Shown: positions 8,646 through 18,447 of the stretch, piece after piece
How the letters are laid out: every line of letters starts with the position of its first letter
Position numbering within the stretch: position 1 is the stretch's first letter
Assembly: GCF_001729745.1 (NCBI RefSeq)
Contig: NZ_CP017186.1
Location: 1,860,001 to 1,924,000, forward strand
Origin: Enterobacter hormaechei subsp. hoffmannii
GTDB lineage: Bacteria; Pseudomonadota; Gammaproteobacteria; Enterobacterales; Enterobacteriaceae
DNA: 64,000 nt
Direction: 5' to 3'
Notes under the pieces: model-generated
Database searches by the model: none
What the model was told of the DNA's origin: nothing
What the model saw: only the letters and a program-made list of their open reading frames with translations
Translations under genes and position numbers: made by a program

Positions 8646-9862
8646 CATTTCCCGTAGAGAAAATCCGGGCAGATTTTCCGGTACTGACCCGTGAAGTGAA
8701 CGGTCTGCCGCTGGCCTATCTCGACAGTGCGGCCAGCGCGCAAAAACCGAATCAGGTGGTGGATGCGGAAGCCGAGTTTTACCGCCACGGTTATGCGGCG
8801 GTCCATCGCGGGATCCACACTCTGAGCGCCGAGGCGACCCAGCGCATGGAAAACGTGCGCACGCAGGTTGCGGCGTTTCTCAACGCGCGTTCGCCGGAAG
8901 AGCTGGTGTTCGTGCGTGGCACCACCGAAGGGATCAACCTGGTGGCTAACAGCTGGGGCAATGCGCAGGTGCACGCGGGGGATAACATCATCATCACCCA
9001 GATGGAGCACCACGCTAACATCGTGCCCTGGCAGATGCTCTGTGAGCGTATGGGGGCGCAACTGCGGGTGATCCCGCTAAACGAAGACGGTACGCTTCAG
9101 CTTGAACAGCTGGACGCCCTGCTTGACGACAGAACGCGGCTGGTAGCGGTGACCCACGTTTCAAACGTGCTGGGGACGGAAAATCCGGTGGCGCTGATCG
9201 TCGACAAAGCCCATCAGGCCGGTGCGAAAGTGTTGATTGATGGCGCCCAGGCGGTGATGCACCATGCGGTTGACGTACAGACTCTGGACTGCGATTTCTA
9301 CGTCTTCTCCGGGCACAAGCTGTATGGTCCGACGGGCATCGGCGTGCTGTATGTGAAGGAGGATATTCTCCAGGCCATGCCGCCGTGGGAAGGGGGCGGG
9401 TCAATGATTGCCACCGTCAGCCTGACGGAAGGCACAACCTACGCCCGGGCGCCCTGGCGCTTCGAGGCGGGCACGCCAAACACAGGCGGGATCATCGGGC
9501 TGGGCGCGGCCATTAGCTACGTCTCTGAAACGGGGCTGGCGGCGATTCAGGAGTACGAACAGCTGCTGATGCAATATGCTTTGCAGGAGCTTGCCGGCGT
9601 CCCGGATCTGACCTCATATGGCCCTGCTGACCGTCTGGGTGTGATAGCCTTCAACCTCGGCAAGCATCACGCTTATGATGTGGGCAGTTTCCTGGATAAT
9701 TACGGCGTCGCCGTACGTACCGGGCATCACTGCGCGATGCCACTGATGGCGTATTATCAGGTACCGGCCATGTGCCGCGCATCGCTGGTGATGTACAACA
9801 CAACGGAAGAGGTCGACAGACTGGTGGCGGGACTGAAACGTATTCACCAGCTGCTTGGCTAA
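8642..9862 (+). CDS. sufS: Cysteine desulfurase SufS
   Basis: A 406-residue PLP enzyme of the class V aminotransferase fold. It removes sulfur from cysteine as a persulfide and passes it to SufE. The PLP lysine lies in [11 protein letters not shown] (about residue 226) and the catalytic cysteine in RTGHHCAMP (about residue 364). The protein also has selenocysteine lyase activity in E. coli. The ATG overlaps the sufD stop, and SufE follows after 14 bases, so the donor and acceptor are made together. Confidence 0.97.
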   Translation: MTFPVEKIRADFPVLTREVNGLPLAYLDSAASAQKPNQVVDAEAEFYRHGYAAVHRGIHTLSAEATQRMENVRTQVAAFLNARSPEELVFVRGTTEGINLVANSWGNAQVHAGDNIIITQMEHHANIVPWQMLCERMGAQLRVIPLNEDGTLQLEQLDALLDDRTRLVAVTHVSNVLGTENPVALIVDKAHQAGAKVLIDGAQAVMHHAVDVQTLDCDFYVFSGHKLYGPTGIGVLYVKEDILQAMPPWEGGGSMIATVSLTEGTTYARAPWRFEAGTPNTGGIIGLGAAISYVSETGLAAIQEYEQLLMQYALQELAGVPDLTSYGPADRLGVIAFNLGKHHAYDVGSFLDNYGVAVRTGHHCAMPLMAYYQVPAMCRASLVMYNTTEEVDRLVAGLKRIHQLLG

Positions 9863-9876
9863 CGGAGAGGCGTGAG

Positions 9877-10293
9877 ATGGCAGATTTGCCGGACAGAGAT
9901 AAATTGCTGCGTAACTTTGGGCGTTGCGCAAACTGGGAAGAGAAATACCTTTATATTATCGAGCTAGGTCAGCGCCTGCCGCCGCTCAGCGAAGAGGCGC
10001 ATAACCCGGACAACATCATTCAGGGCTGCCAGAGCCAGGTCTGGATCCAGATGCAGCAGACGGATGATGGCGTAATCGATTTACAGGGTGACAGCGATGC
10101 GGCCATTGTGAAGGGGCTTATTGCCGTCGTATTTATTCTTTATCACCAGATGTCGGCGCAGGATATTTTCGCCTTTGACGTTCGCCCGTGGTTTGAAAAA
10201 ATGGCCTTAACCCAACACCTCACCCCGTCCCGCTCCCAGGGACTGGAAGCGATGATCCGCGCCATACGCGCCAAAGCCACAATCCTTAGCTAA
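9877..10293 (+). CDS. sufE: Sulfur acceptor SufE
   Basis: A 138-residue sulfur-transfer protein. The acceptor cysteine is in [11 protein letters not shown] (about residue 51). SufE stimulates SufS and delivers sulfur to SufB. The start at ATG 9877 ([10 protein letters not shown]) follows GGAGAGGCGTGAG and gives the E. coli length; the frame upstream overlaps sufS and lacks a start signal. It is the last gene of the suf operon, and a terminator follows. Confidence 0.97.
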   Translation: MADLPDRDKLLRNFGRCANWEEKYLYIIELGQRLPPLSEEAHNPDNIIQGCQSQVWIQMQQTDDGVIDLQGDSDAAIVKGLIAVVFILYHQMSAQDIFAFDVRPWFEKMALTQHLTPSRSQGLEAMIRAIRAKATILS

Positions 10294-10321
10294 ACTGACA
10301 GAACAGCATTCATTCTGTTTC

Positions 10322-10351
10322 GCGGGGTGGTTTCCACCTCGCTGGTTTTTC
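10322..10351 (+). terminator. suf operon terminator
   Basis: A 9-bp stem GCGGGGTGG / CCACCTCGC (one G-U pair) with a TTT loop is followed by TGGTTTTTC, between sufE and ldtE. Confidence 0.75.
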
Positions 10352-10390
10352 AGCTTTCTGACGTTTGGTCAGTGAATAAGGAATCTCAGC

Positions 10391-11404
10391 ATGAAGCGCG
10401 CGTCTCTAATAACTCTATTACTCCTTGGTTCGCTCAGTGCTGTTAATTCAGCCAGGGCGGTTGATTATCCTTTACCGCCCGCAGGCAGCCGCCTGATTGG
10501 GCAAAATCAGACATACACCATTCAGGAAGGCGACAATAAGCTCCAGGCTATCGCTCGTCGGTTTAATACCGCCGCACAGCTTATCCTTGAAACCAATAAT
10601 ACCATTGCACCGGTAAACCCTGCGCCAGGAACGGTCATTACCATTCCTTCCCAGATGCTGCTCCCGGACACCGAGCGTGAGGGCATTGTGGTGAATCTGG
10701 CGGAGCTGCGTCTTTACTTCTATCCGCCTGGCGAAAATATCGTGCAGGTCTATCCGCTGGGTATTGGTCAGCTTGGGCTGGAAACACCGGTCAGCACCAC
10801 CCGTGTGAGTCAGAAAATCCCTAACCCTACCTGGACCCCTACAGCGGGCATCAGAGCGCGCTCACTGGCGCAGGGCATTAAACTGCCGCCTGTGGTACCC
10901 GCAGGGCCAAATAACCCGCTGGGGCGCTTTGCGCTGCGTCTGGGCATCGGGAATGGGGAATATCTTATTCATGGCACCAGCGCGCCGGACAGCGTAGGGC
11001 TGCGGGTCAGTTCGGGCTGTATGCGAATGAACGCGCCGGATATCAAAGCGTTGTTTGAACGAGTGCGCGTCGGCACGCGGGTGCAGATTATCAATGAGCC
11101 GGTTAAGTTCTCCGTCGAGCCGGACGGCAAACGTTATATCGAGGTGCACAGGCCGCTGGCGCAGGCTGAGGGCGAAAACCCACAGACGGTGCCGTTCACG
11201 CACTCGGCGGCGTTTACCGCCTTCGCAGCGGAATCAGGTAGCGATAAAACGCTAATCGACAAAGCTCTGGCGCGCAGAGCCGGGATCCCGGTTGCCGTTT
11301 CAGCAGCCAATGGTTCGTCAGCCAGCAATTCTGTCCTGTCGGTTCAGAACAGTCGTGTCTCAGCGGCGGTGACGGAAGGCGAGGGAGAGAGAGCGCTTCA
11401 GTAG
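10391..11404 (+). CDS. ldtE: L,D-transpeptidase LdtE
   Basis: A 337-residue periplasmic L,D-transpeptidase (YnhG in E. coli). It has a signal peptide ending near NSARAVD, a LysM-like segment (about 40-85, [16 protein letters not shown]) and a YkuD catalytic domain with [20 protein letters not shown], where the cysteine is the nucleophile. LdtE forms 3-3 meso-DAP crosslinks in peptidoglycan. The C-terminal 60 residues are low-complexity and rich in S and A. It sits between the suf operon and lpp as in E. coli; its neighbour Lpp is attached to peptidoglycan by sister enzymes LdtA/B/C, not by LdtE. Confidence 0.95.
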   Translation: MKRASLITLLLLGSLSAVNSARAVDYPLPPAGSRLIGQNQTYTIQEGDNKLQAIARRFNTAAQLILETNNTIAPVNPAPGTVITIPSQMLLPDTEREGIVVNLAELRLYFYPPGENIVQVYPLGIGQLGLETPVSTTRVSQKIPNPTWTPTAGIRARSLAQGIKLPPVVPAGPNNPLGRFALRLGIGNGEYLIHGTSAPDSVGLRVSSGCMRMNAPDIKALFERVRVGTRVQIINEPVKFSVEPDGKRYIEVHRPLAQAEGENPQTVPFTHSAAFTAFAAESGSDKTLIDKALARRAGIPVAVSAANGSSASNSVLSVQNSRVSAAVTEGEGERALQ

Positions 11405-11423
11405 CGGTTTGACGAAGGCAAAA

Positions 11424-11450
11424 AAAATGGCGCACAATGTGCGCCATTTT
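11424..11450. terminator. Bidirectional terminator between ldtE and lpp
   Basis: A long perfect inverted repeat, AAAATGGCGCACA / TGTGCGCCATTTT, lies between the convergent genes. On the minus strand it is followed by a T-run (A-run at 11421-11427 on the plus strand), so it is the strong lpp terminator. On the plus strand TTTTATT follows. Confidence 0.9.
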
Positions 11451-11464
11451 ATTAACAGGTACTA

Positions 11465-11775
<311 letters not shown>

Positions 11776-11957
11776 TATTTTTTTGATGGGATTACGCCTA
11801 TTTTTGATCGTTCGCTCAAAGAAGCAACGAAATCGGCAATTTTGACGAAAAAGCTATGTTAAAAAAGGCATTTTTCATCGGATTCATCTTAGATAAATCG
11901 CGATTAAATAGAAAAACCCGATTTGCTTTTTGAATAGTTCTGGTTAATGGCGGGAAT

Positions 11958-11985
11958 AAAAAAAGCGCCCCGAAGGACGCTTTTT
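11958..11985 (-). terminator. pykF terminator
   Basis: On the minus strand GCGTCC-TTCG-GGGCGC forms a UUCG-capped stem followed by a run of T, 29 bases after the pykF stop. Confidence 0.9.
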
Positions 11986-12013
11986 AACAAAACAATAATT
12001 TGTTCGTGAAATA

Positions 12014-13435
12014 TTACAGTACGTGGACAGATGCAGTGTTGGTTGTACCGCTTGGTACCAGTGCACCAGAAACCATAACCACCACGTCGCCTTTCTGAGC
12101 CAGGCCACAATCAACCAGTTCCAGAGCCACTTCTTTACCCAGACGATAGAAATCATCGGTAGAGGCAATCTCTTTCACCAGGTGTGGGATCACGCCTTTG
12201 CTCAGCACCAGCTGACGCGCGGTGGTTTCGTTGGTGGTCAGCGCCAGAATGGTCGCATCCGGGAAGTATTTACGCACGGCACGCGCAGATTTACCGCCCT
12301 GGGTCGCCACGACAATCAGTGGGGCTTCCAGTTTCTCGGCGGTTTCTACCGCACCACGGCACACGGCTTCGGTGATGCGCAGTTTACGGCTGTCGTTGTT
12401 GTAATCCAGACGGCTTTTCATCACGCGGTCGGTACGCTCACAGATGGTCGCCATGATGCCGACCGCTTCCAGAGGGTATTTCCCTTTTGCAGATTCGCCA
12501 GACAGCATAACGGCATCGGTACCGTCGAGGATGGCGTTCGCCACGTCGCCGGCTTCAGCACGGGTAGGGCGTGGGTTTTTGATCATGGAGTCCAGCATCT
12601 GCGTTGCGGTGATAACCACTTTACGCGCGCGAACACATTTCTCGATCATCATCTTCTGCGCGAAGATCACTTCTTCAACCGGGATTTCTACGCCCAGGTC
12701 GCCACGCGCTACCATGATACCGTCAGACGCTTCAAGGATTTCGTCGAAGTTGTTCAGGCCTTCCTGGTTTTCGATCTTGGAGATGATCTGGATGTTCTCA
12801 CCACCGTGCGCTTTCAGGTGCTCACGGATCTCAACCACGTCAGAACGTTTACGGATGAAGGACGCCGCAACGAAATCCACACCTTGTTCGCAGCCGAAGA
12901 TCAGGTCTTGTTTGTCTTTTTCAGCCAGCGCTGGCAGAGCAATGGACACACCCGGCAGGTTAACGCCTTTGTTTTCGCCCAGATCGCCGTTGTTCAGCAC
13001 TTTACAGATAACCTTGTTACCTTCAATCGCGGTCACTTCCATGCCGATCAGGCCGTCATCTACCAGCACGGTGTTGCCAACGGACAGATCGCTGGTGAAG
13101 CCTTCGTAGGTCACGGCAACGATTTCGTTATTACCTACAACGGATTTGTCGGTGGTGAAGGTGAAGGTCTGGCCCGCTTTCAGGGAAACGTCGTTACCGC
13201 CTTCCAGTTTGATGGTGCGGATTTCAGGACCTTTGGTGTCGAGCAGGATTGCCGCTTTTTTCCCGGTCTTGCTCATCACGTTGCGCAAGTTCTGAATACG
13301 CTGACCGTGTTCAGCATAGTCGCCGTGGGAGAAGTTCAGACGCATCACGTTCATGCCGGCATCCAGCATTTTGCTCAGCATCTCTTCGGATTCGGTTTTC
13401 GGGCCGATAGTACAAACAATTTTCGTCTTTTTCAT
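12014..13435 (-). CDS. pykF: Pyruvate kinase I (fructose-1,6-bisphosphate-activated)
   Basis: A 473-residue glycolytic enzyme converting phosphoenolpyruvate and ADP to pyruvate and ATP in the cytoplasm. The TIM barrel carries [13 protein letters not shown] near the N-terminus and the active-site stretch [13 protein letters not shown]. The C-terminal domain ends [12 protein letters not shown], identical to E. coli PykF. It is three residues longer than the 470 of E. coli because of a small insertion in the C-terminal domain ([14 protein letters not shown] against ALQSGLAHKGD). A candidate Cra site and a TATAAT lie well upstream, giving a leader of over 200 bases. Confidence 0.97.
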   Translation of the reverse strand: MKKTKIVCTIGPKTESEEMLSKMLDAGMNVMRLNFSHGDYAEHGQRIQNLRNVMSKTGKKAAILLDTKGPEIRTIKLEGGNDVSLKAGQTFTFTTDKSVVGNNEIVAVTYEGFTSDLSVGNTVLVDDGLIGMEVTAIEGNKVICKVLNNGDLGENKGVNLPGVSIALPALAEKDKQDLIFGCEQGVDFVAASFIRKRSDVVEIREHLKAHGGENIQIISKIENQEGLNNFDEILEASDGIMVARGDLGVEIPVEEVIFAQKMMIEKCVRARKVVITATQMLDSMIKNPRPTRAEAGDVANAILDGTDAVMLSGESAKGKYPLEAVGIMATICERTDRVMKSRLDYNNDSRKLRITEAVCRGAVETAEKLEAPLIVVATQGGKSARAVRKYFPDATILALTTNETTARQLVLSKGVIPHLVKEIASTDDFYRLGKEVALELVDCGLAQKGDVVVMVSGALVPSGTTNTASVHVL

Positions 13436-13664
13436 GACAGTCTTAGTCTTTAAGTTGGGAAGGATATGGAAATCTCGCTCCGGGGGCGCACCGCCGCGGA
13501 GTCAAACCTGTGTTGCGAAAGAGTATATGACACGCACTAAGAATAGGTGACATCAAATGAGCGTGCAGAAGAAAGTGTGCCTGAGTGCCAGACCAACGAA
13601 TGAGAGGAGAAGTTGTACGTTGTTTTTTGTATTCCAAGCGCTGAAACCATTCACCAGGGATTTG

Positions 13665-13720
13665 GCGCGCATTATACGCTGATTCACAGTAAAAAGGAAA
13701 ATGGAAACAGCGTTTCAAAA
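13665..13720 (-). promoter_or_regulatory. pykF promoter with candidate Cra (FruR) site
   Basis: On the minus strand a consensus -10 TATAAT lies at 13671-13676. Just upstream GAAACAGCGTTTC (13704-13716) is an inverted repeat whose minus-strand reading begins TGAAACG, as in Cra half-sites. Cra represses pykF in E. coli. The rest of the 13436-13664 gap is a long leader without an ORF. Confidence 0.55.
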
Positions 13721-13783
13721 ACAATCTGTGCAGATTCACATAAGTTTGTTATCAAGGCGTTAAGGCCTAATGTCATCTTATGA

Positions 13784-13810
13784 CGGCAGGCGCAACGCCC
13801 GCCGTTTTTT
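13784..13810 (+). terminator. Plus-oriented terminator hairpin downstream of the cystathionine lyase gene
   Basis: CGGCAGGCG-CAA-CGCCCGCCG (one A-C mismatch) is followed by TTTTTT on the plus strand. The adjacent genes are both on the minus strand, so the T-run faces the wrong way for the lyase gene ending at 13813. It may still act weakly for that gene or end an unseen plus-strand transcript. Confidence 0.5.
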
Positions 13811-13812
13811 GC

Positions 13813-14958
13813 TCACTTTTCCAGCGCCTGTTGAAGGTCGGCGATCAGATCCTTCGCATCCTCAATCCCCACCGACAGGCGTATCAGCTGCGGCACAATG
13901 CCGTTTGCAAGACGCTGCGCCAGTGGAATGGAGGCGTGGGTCATGCTGTAGGGCTGGCTCACCAGACTCTCCACCCCGCCCAGGCTTTCCGCCAGGGTAA
14001 AGAGCGTAAGATGACGAATCACCTCTGTCGCGCGTTGCGCATCGCCTTTAATCACAACGGAGATCATGCCGCCCGGCAGCGCCATTTGTCTGCGGGCAAG
14101 CGCATACTGGGGGTGTGACTCCAGCCCGGGATAGAGCACGCTCTCTATCTGCGGATGCTGCTCCAGCCATTGCGCAATCGCCAGCGCGTTGGCACTGTGC
14201 TTCTCAACGCGCAGGGAGAGGGTGCGAATCCCCCGTAGCGTCAGGAAGCTGCTGAACGGATCCAGAACGCCGCCAACCGCGTTTTGCAGATAGCCCAGAC
14301 GCTCCGCGAGATCCTTATTTGCCCCGACAACAGCCAGCCCGGCAACCACGTCTGAATGACCGTTGAGATATTTGGTGGCGGAGTGAACCACAATGTCGAA
14401 CCCCGCCTCCAGCGGCCGGTGAATGACCGGGGAGGCGAAGGTATTATCCGCCACGCTGATCGCATTATGGCGCCGGGCAATGTCTGCGATGGCCTCCAGG
14501 TCGGCCAGTTTCAGCAGCGGGTTCGTCGGCGTTTCCACCCAGATCATGCGGGTGTCCGGGCGAATGGCGGCCTCAAGTCCGGCTACATCGTCCGGCTTAA
14601 CCCAGCTCACCTGTAACCCGGTGCTGCGCTTGCGCACGTTTTCGATCAGGCGATACGTACCGCCATACACGTCGTCAATGGCAACGATATGGCTGTCTTT
14701 ATCCAGCAGTTCGAGCACGGTGGAAATGGCCGCCAACCCTGACGCGAAGGCGTACCCGCGCGTGCCGCCTTCCAGTTCGGAGATGGCGGTCTCCAGCGCA
14801 TGGCGGGTTGGGTTGCCGCTCCGGGAGTATTCGTAGCCGGTATGTTCACCCGGTGCCGGTTGCGCAAACGTCGACGTGGCGTAAATTGGCGGCATCACGG
14901 CGCCGTGCGTGTCGTGATACTCACCGCTGTGAACGCTGAGGGTGGCCAGGTTTTTCAT
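13813..14958 (-). CDS. Cystathionine gamma-lyase (reverse transsulfuration; MtcC-like)
   Basis: A 381-residue PLP enzyme of the Cys/Met metabolism family (MetB/MetC/CGL). The PLP lysine is in HSATKYLNGHSD (about residue 198), and YEYSRSGNPTR is the cofactor-phosphate segment. It lies 12 bases after a cystathionine beta-synthase gene in the same direction, which argues for gamma-lyase activity (cystathionine to cysteine, 2-oxobutyrate and ammonia) and not gamma-synthase. The pair resembles the mtcB-mtcC genes described in Klebsiella for making cysteine from methionine. The start at 14958 follows AAGGAG. E. coli lacks this locus between pykF and fumD. Sequence alone cannot fully separate lyase from synthase. 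Confidence 0.88.
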   Translation of the reverse strand: MKNLATLSVHSGEYHDTHGAVMPPIYATSTFAQPAPGEHTGYEYSRSGNPTRHALETAISELEGGTRGYAFASGLAAISTVLELLDKDSHIVAIDDVYGGTYRLIENVRKRSTGLQVSWVKPDDVAGLEAAIRPDTRMIWVETPTNPLLKLADLEAIADIARRHNAISVADNTFASPVIHRPLEAGFDIVVHSATKYLNGHSDVVAGLAVVGANKDLAERLGYLQNAVGGVLDPFSSFLTLRGIRTLSLRVEKHSANALAIAQWLEQHPQIESVLYPGLESHPQYALARRQMALPGGMISVVIKGDAQRATEVIRHLTLFTLAESLGGVESLVSQPYSMTHASIPLAQRLANGIVPQLIRLSVGIEDAKDLIADLQQALEK

Positions 14959-14970
14959 CTTTTGCTCCTT

Positions 14971-16341
14971 TTATTTCGTCAGGCGGTTACGCCAGGTGGT
15001 GAGTACGTCACTGCGTGTGATCAGACCCAGAAAGCGGTCTTCGTCATAAATAATCGCCACCAGGCCACGGTCAAAGACGGCGTACAGGGCGCTCTCCGGG
15101 GCCTGCTTATCCAGATATTCGACCTGACGCGTCATGGCCGCCGTCACGGGGAGAGAGAAGCGATCGGCATCTCCCTCAATGTGTCGCAGCAGGTCCCACT
15201 CGTCGATGATGCCGACGACCTTGTTGTTATCGAGCACCGGCAACTGGGAGATGTCGTACAGGCGCATGCGGGCCAGCACGGTGGAAAGCGTGTCGTCCGG
15301 GGCGGCAGTCACCGTCGCGCCTTCATCGTGGCGCAGGGCAATATAGTCCGAGAGATCGCCTGCCTGCGGACGCGAAATCAACCCCTGCTGGCGCATCCAG
15401 TCGTCGTTGAACATCTTCGAGAGGTATTTATTGCCGCTGTCGCAGGCGAAGGTGACCACACGTTTTGGCGTAGTCTGCGCCTGGCAATATTTCAGCGCCG
15501 CCGCCAGCAGCGTGCCGGTGGAGGAGCCTGCCAGGATCCCTTCCGTTTTTAGCAGATCGCGGGCGGTGGTGAACGCCTCGCGATCGGTAATGCGCCAGGC
15601 GCGGTTAACCCCTTCGATGTGCGCCAGCGGAGGGATAAAGTCTTCGCCAATCCCCTCAACCAGCCACGATCCGGCCTCGTGATGGCGTCCGGTCTCAACC
15701 TGGTCCGCCAGCACCGACCCGGCCGGATCGGCAAGCACAAATTTCGTCTGCGGCGAATGTTCTGCAAACCACGCCTGTAAGCCACCCAGCGTACCGCCCG
15801 ACCCCACGCCGACGACGATGGCATCGATCTGGCCGACAAGCTGTTCAAACAGTTCCGGTGCGGTAGTGGTGCGGTGCGCCAGCGGATTGGCCGCGTTATT
15901 GAACTGGTCGATATAAAACGCGCCTGGCAGTTCGTTCGCCAGCCGCCGGGCATAATCCTGGTAGTAGGCCGGATGCCCTTTATTCACATCTGAACGGGTC
16001 AGCACGACCTGCGCTCCTAACGCGCGCAGGTGGAAAATCTTCTCGCGGCTCATTTTGTCCGGCACCACCAGGATCAGCGAGTATCCCTTTTGCGCCGCAA
16101 TCAACGCCAGCCCCAGGCCGGTGTTCCCCGCCGTGGCTTCAATAATGGTGCCGCCGGGCCGTAGCTGCCCCATACGCTCGGCTTCGTTAATCATCGACAG
16201 CGCGACGCGGTCTTTAATCGAGCCGCCTGGATTCTGATTTTCCAGCTTCAGAAACAGCGAGCAGGGGCCGGTATCCAGCTTGTGCAGCTGGATGAGTGGC
16301 GTATGGCCAATTAGTTCGGTGACGGAGTGGTAAAGCGTCAT
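14971..16341 (-). CDS. Cystathionine beta-synthase with CBS-domain pair (MtcB-like)
   Basis: A 456-residue PLP enzyme condensing serine and homocysteine to cystathionine. The fold II catalytic domain (about 1-320) has the PLP lysine in ENQNPGGSIKDR, the TAGNTGLGLA loop and the glycine-rich GVGSGGTLGG. The C-terminal 130 residues form two CBS motifs. No N-terminal heme domain is present. I chose ATG 16341 because AGGA lies 7 bases upstream; the alternative ATG at 16347 has the ribosome site too close. It is the first gene of the two-gene operon with the gamma-lyase and is divergent from a methionine-type ABC importer. Confidence 0.9.
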   Translation of the reverse strand: MTLYHSVTELIGHTPLIQLHKLDTGPCSLFLKLENQNPGGSIKDRVALSMINEAERMGQLRPGGTIIEATAGNTGLGLALIAAQKGYSLILVVPDKMSREKIFHLRALGAQVVLTRSDVNKGHPAYYQDYARRLANELPGAFYIDQFNNAANPLAHRTTTAPELFEQLVGQIDAIVVGVGSGGTLGGLQAWFAEHSPQTKFVLADPAGSVLADQVETGRHHEAGSWLVEGIGEDFIPPLAHIEGVNRAWRITDREAFTTARDLLKTEGILAGSSTGTLLAAALKYCQAQTTPKRVVTFACDSGNKYLSKMFNDDWMRQQGLISRPQAGDLSDYIALRHDEGATVTAAPDDTLSTVLARMRLYDISQLPVLDNNKVVGIIDEWDLLRHIEGDADRFSLPVTAAMTRQVEYLDKQAPESALYAVFDRGLVAIIYDEDRFLGLITRSDVLTTWRNRLTK

Positions 16342-16422
16342 GGTCATGTCCTGTGAAGAGGTGATGACCGGATGATAGGACCATGAAATTTTCTCAATAA
16401 AGAACGTTTCACTGGGTTTTAG

Positions 16423-16447
16423 AACATAAAGGAATAATCCTTATGTT
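16423..16447. promoter_or_regulatory. Imperfect dyad in the CBS / ABC-importer divergent region
   Basis: AACATAA-A-GGA-ATAA-TCC-TTATGTT is a 10-bp inverted repeat with one bulged A, about 82 bases from the CBS start. Its position suggests an operator, possibly for a LysR-type regulator, but no regulator gene lies nearby. The rest of the 16342-16740 gap shows no ORF and no clear MetJ box array. Confidence 0.4.
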
Positions 16448-16740
16448 TTTGGGTGGAAAGACAGCAAGACGTAAAGTTGTCCGGATGTGAGGATGGCTAT
16501 ATCAGTACATGGTGCTGAAAAATTAACCAATTTCGTCGGATGAATGAGACCTGATATGCAAAAGGCAGATAATTATTGCAGATATTCATCTAAATGCTTT
16601 TCACCCGCCAGTTCGCTGCTTATTCCGCCGCATTATAAGAAATTCTTTTTTGGTCATTTAAAAGCTGATAACGGCTGTTTACTATCTTTTGGACATCCAT
16701 ACTGCTAAACCGCTATATGCGTAACGGATAACGAATAAGA

Positions 16741-17763
16741 ATGATCGTACTCAGTAATATTTCGAAGGTTTTTGACAACGGGAAGCTGGCGCTGACAGCC
16801 GTTGATAACGTCAATTTGACGATAGAGCAGGGACAGATTTACGGGATCATTGGTTACAGCGGGGCCGGGAAAAGTACGCTTATCCGTCTGCTGAACGGTC
16901 TGGAAAAGCCCAGCGCCGGCAGCGTCACTATTAACGGTCAGGATATCTCCGCCGCGAAGGGAGAAGCGCTGCGTCAGGCACGCCTGAAAATTAGCATGGT
17001 GTTCCAGCACTTTAATCTGCTCTGGTCGCGCACGGTGAAGGAAAACATCGCCTTTTCAATGCAAATTGCCGGTGTGCCAAAAGCGCAAATTCAGGCTCGC
17101 GTTGCCGAGCTGGTGGAGCTGGTCGGCCTGAAGGGACGCGAGAATGCCTACCCGTCGCAGCTGAGCGGCGGGCAAAAACAGCGTGTGGGCATTGCCCGCG
17201 CGCTGGCCAATCATCCGGACGTACTGCTGTGTGACGAAGCCACCTCGGCGCTAGATCCGCAGACCACCGATCAGATCCTCGATCTGCTCCTGGACATTAA
17301 CCGTCGTTTTAACCTGACCATCGTACTCATTACGCATGAGATGCATGTGGTGCGCAAAATCTGCGACCGCGTGGCGGTAATGGAGAACGGCAAGGTGGTG
17401 GAAGAGGGGGAGGTGCTGAGCGTGTTTACGCATCCTCAGCAGCCGATCACCCGGCAGTTTGTCCGCCAGGTGAGCCAGTACGCGGAGGAAGAGACCTTCA
17501 ATACCGAACTGGCAAATGAGCTGGAGGGCGCGGTCATCAAGCTCACCTTCACCGGGCACAGCACGCACAGGCCGATCGTCGGTGAACTGACCCTGCGCTA
17601 CGGCCTGCCGTTTAACATCCTGCACGGCAAAATGACGCAAACCGCCCACGGTGTTTTCGGGCAGCTCTGGGTGCACGTGGTGGCATCGGATGAACAACTG
17701 AACAATATCCTCGCCGACCTGAAGCAAAGCGATATTGAAGGCGAGGTAATCAAGCATGGCTGA
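16741..17763 (+). CDS. Methionine-type ABC importer ATP-binding protein (MetN paralogue)
   Basis: A 340-residue ATPase of the methionine uptake family. Walker A is GYSGAGKST (about 39-47), the signature LSGGQKQRV and Walker B VLLCDEATSALD. The C-terminal 90 residues form a NIL domain, which in MetN binds methionine and inhibits the transporter when it is plentiful. It overlaps the permease gene by 8 bases. The true metNIQ locus of E. coli lies elsewhere, next to rcsF, so this is a paralogous importer. Its place beside the reverse transsulfuration genes suggests that it brings in methionine or a related sulfur compound. Confidence 0.9.
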   Translation: MIVLSNISKVFDNGKLALTAVDNVNLTIEQGQIYGIIGYSGAGKSTLIRLLNGLEKPSAGSVTINGQDISAAKGEALRQARLKISMVFQHFNLLWSRTVKENIAFSMQIAGVPKAQIQARVAELVELVGLKGRENAYPSQLSGGQKQRVGIARALANHPDVLLCDEATSALDPQTTDQILDLLLDINRRFNLTIVLITHEMHVVRKICDRVAVMENGKVVEEGEVLSVFTHPQQPITRQFVRQVSQYAEEETFNTELANELEGAVIKLTFTGHSTHRPIVGELTLRYGLPFNILHGKMTQTAHGVFGQLWVHVVASDEQLNNILADLKQSDIEGEVIKHG

Positions 17764-18424
17764 AGAACTCTTTCCGCACCTGAAGTGGGATCAACTTTGG
17801 GCTGCAACCCAGGAGACGCTCTACATGACCGCGCTTTCCGGCGTGGCGACGTTTGTTCTGGGGATCGCGCTCGGTCTGGCGCTGTTTTTAACCGCCCGCG
17901 GCGGGTTATTCCACAACCGCACGGTCTACAGCGTGATGTCGATTGTGGTGAACGTGTTCCGCTCGATTCCGTTCATCATTCTCATTGTTCTGCTGATCCC
18001 GTTCACCAAGACCGTTGTGGGGACCATTCTCGGCGCTAACGCTGCGCTGCCCGCTCTGATTGTGGGCGCCGCGCCGTTTTACGCCCGTCTGGTCGAGATT
18101 GCCCTGCGGGAAGTGGATAAAGGGGTAATTGAAGCCACGCGTTCGATGGGCGCGCGGCTGAGCACGTTAGTGTTTCGGGTTTTACTGCCGGAATCTTCAC
18201 CCGCACTGGTTTCAGGTATGACGGTGACGCTGATTGCGCTGGTGAGCTACAGCGCAATGGCGGGGGTGATAGGTGCCGGCGGTTTGGGAAATCTGGCTTA
18301 TCTGGAAGGATTCCAGCGCAACCATGGTGACGTCACGCTGGTGGCAACGGTGACCATTCTGATCATCGTGTTCATTATCCAGTTCTGCGGCGATGCCATT
18401 ACTTCACTGTTAGATAAACGCTAA
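17756..18424 (+). CDS. Methionine-type ABC importer permease (MetI paralogue)
   Basis: A 222-residue inner-membrane protein with about five hydrophobic segments. The ABC-permease coupling region includes EVDKGVIEATRSMGA, which contacts the ATPase. It closely resembles MetI in length and in the segment NVFRSIPFIILIVLLIPFT. Start overlap with the upstream ATPase gene (ATGGCTGA) suggests translational coupling. Together with the ATPase and the binding protein it makes a complete three-part importer. Confidence 0.9.
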   Translation: MAEELFPHLKWDQLWAATQETLYMTALSGVATFVLGIALGLALFLTARGGLFHNRTVYSVMSIVVNVFRSIPFIILIVLLIPFTKTVVGTILGANAALPALIVGAAPFYARLVEIALREVDKGVIEATRSMGARLSTLVFRVLLPESSPALVSGMTVTLIALVSYSAMAGVIGAGGLGNLAYLEGFQRNHGDVTLVATVTILIIVFIIQFCGDAITSLLDKR

Positions 18425-18447
18425 TAAATACACACAGGAACCACATC

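Noticed and set aside
12023..13453. A 476-codon open frame on the plus strand opposite pykF
   Set aside because: It is the complement of a highly conserved glycolytic gene, rich in H, F and V from antisense codons, and has no ribosome site or family resemblance.
14800..15552. Plus-strand frame opposite the cystathionine beta-synthase and lyase genes
   Set aside because: Crosses the junction of two convincing minus-strand genes and has no own signals.
16480..16740. MetJ box array before the ABC importer
   Set aside because: Only scattered partial matches to AGACGTCT (such as AAGACGTA and GGACATCC); no tandem pair.
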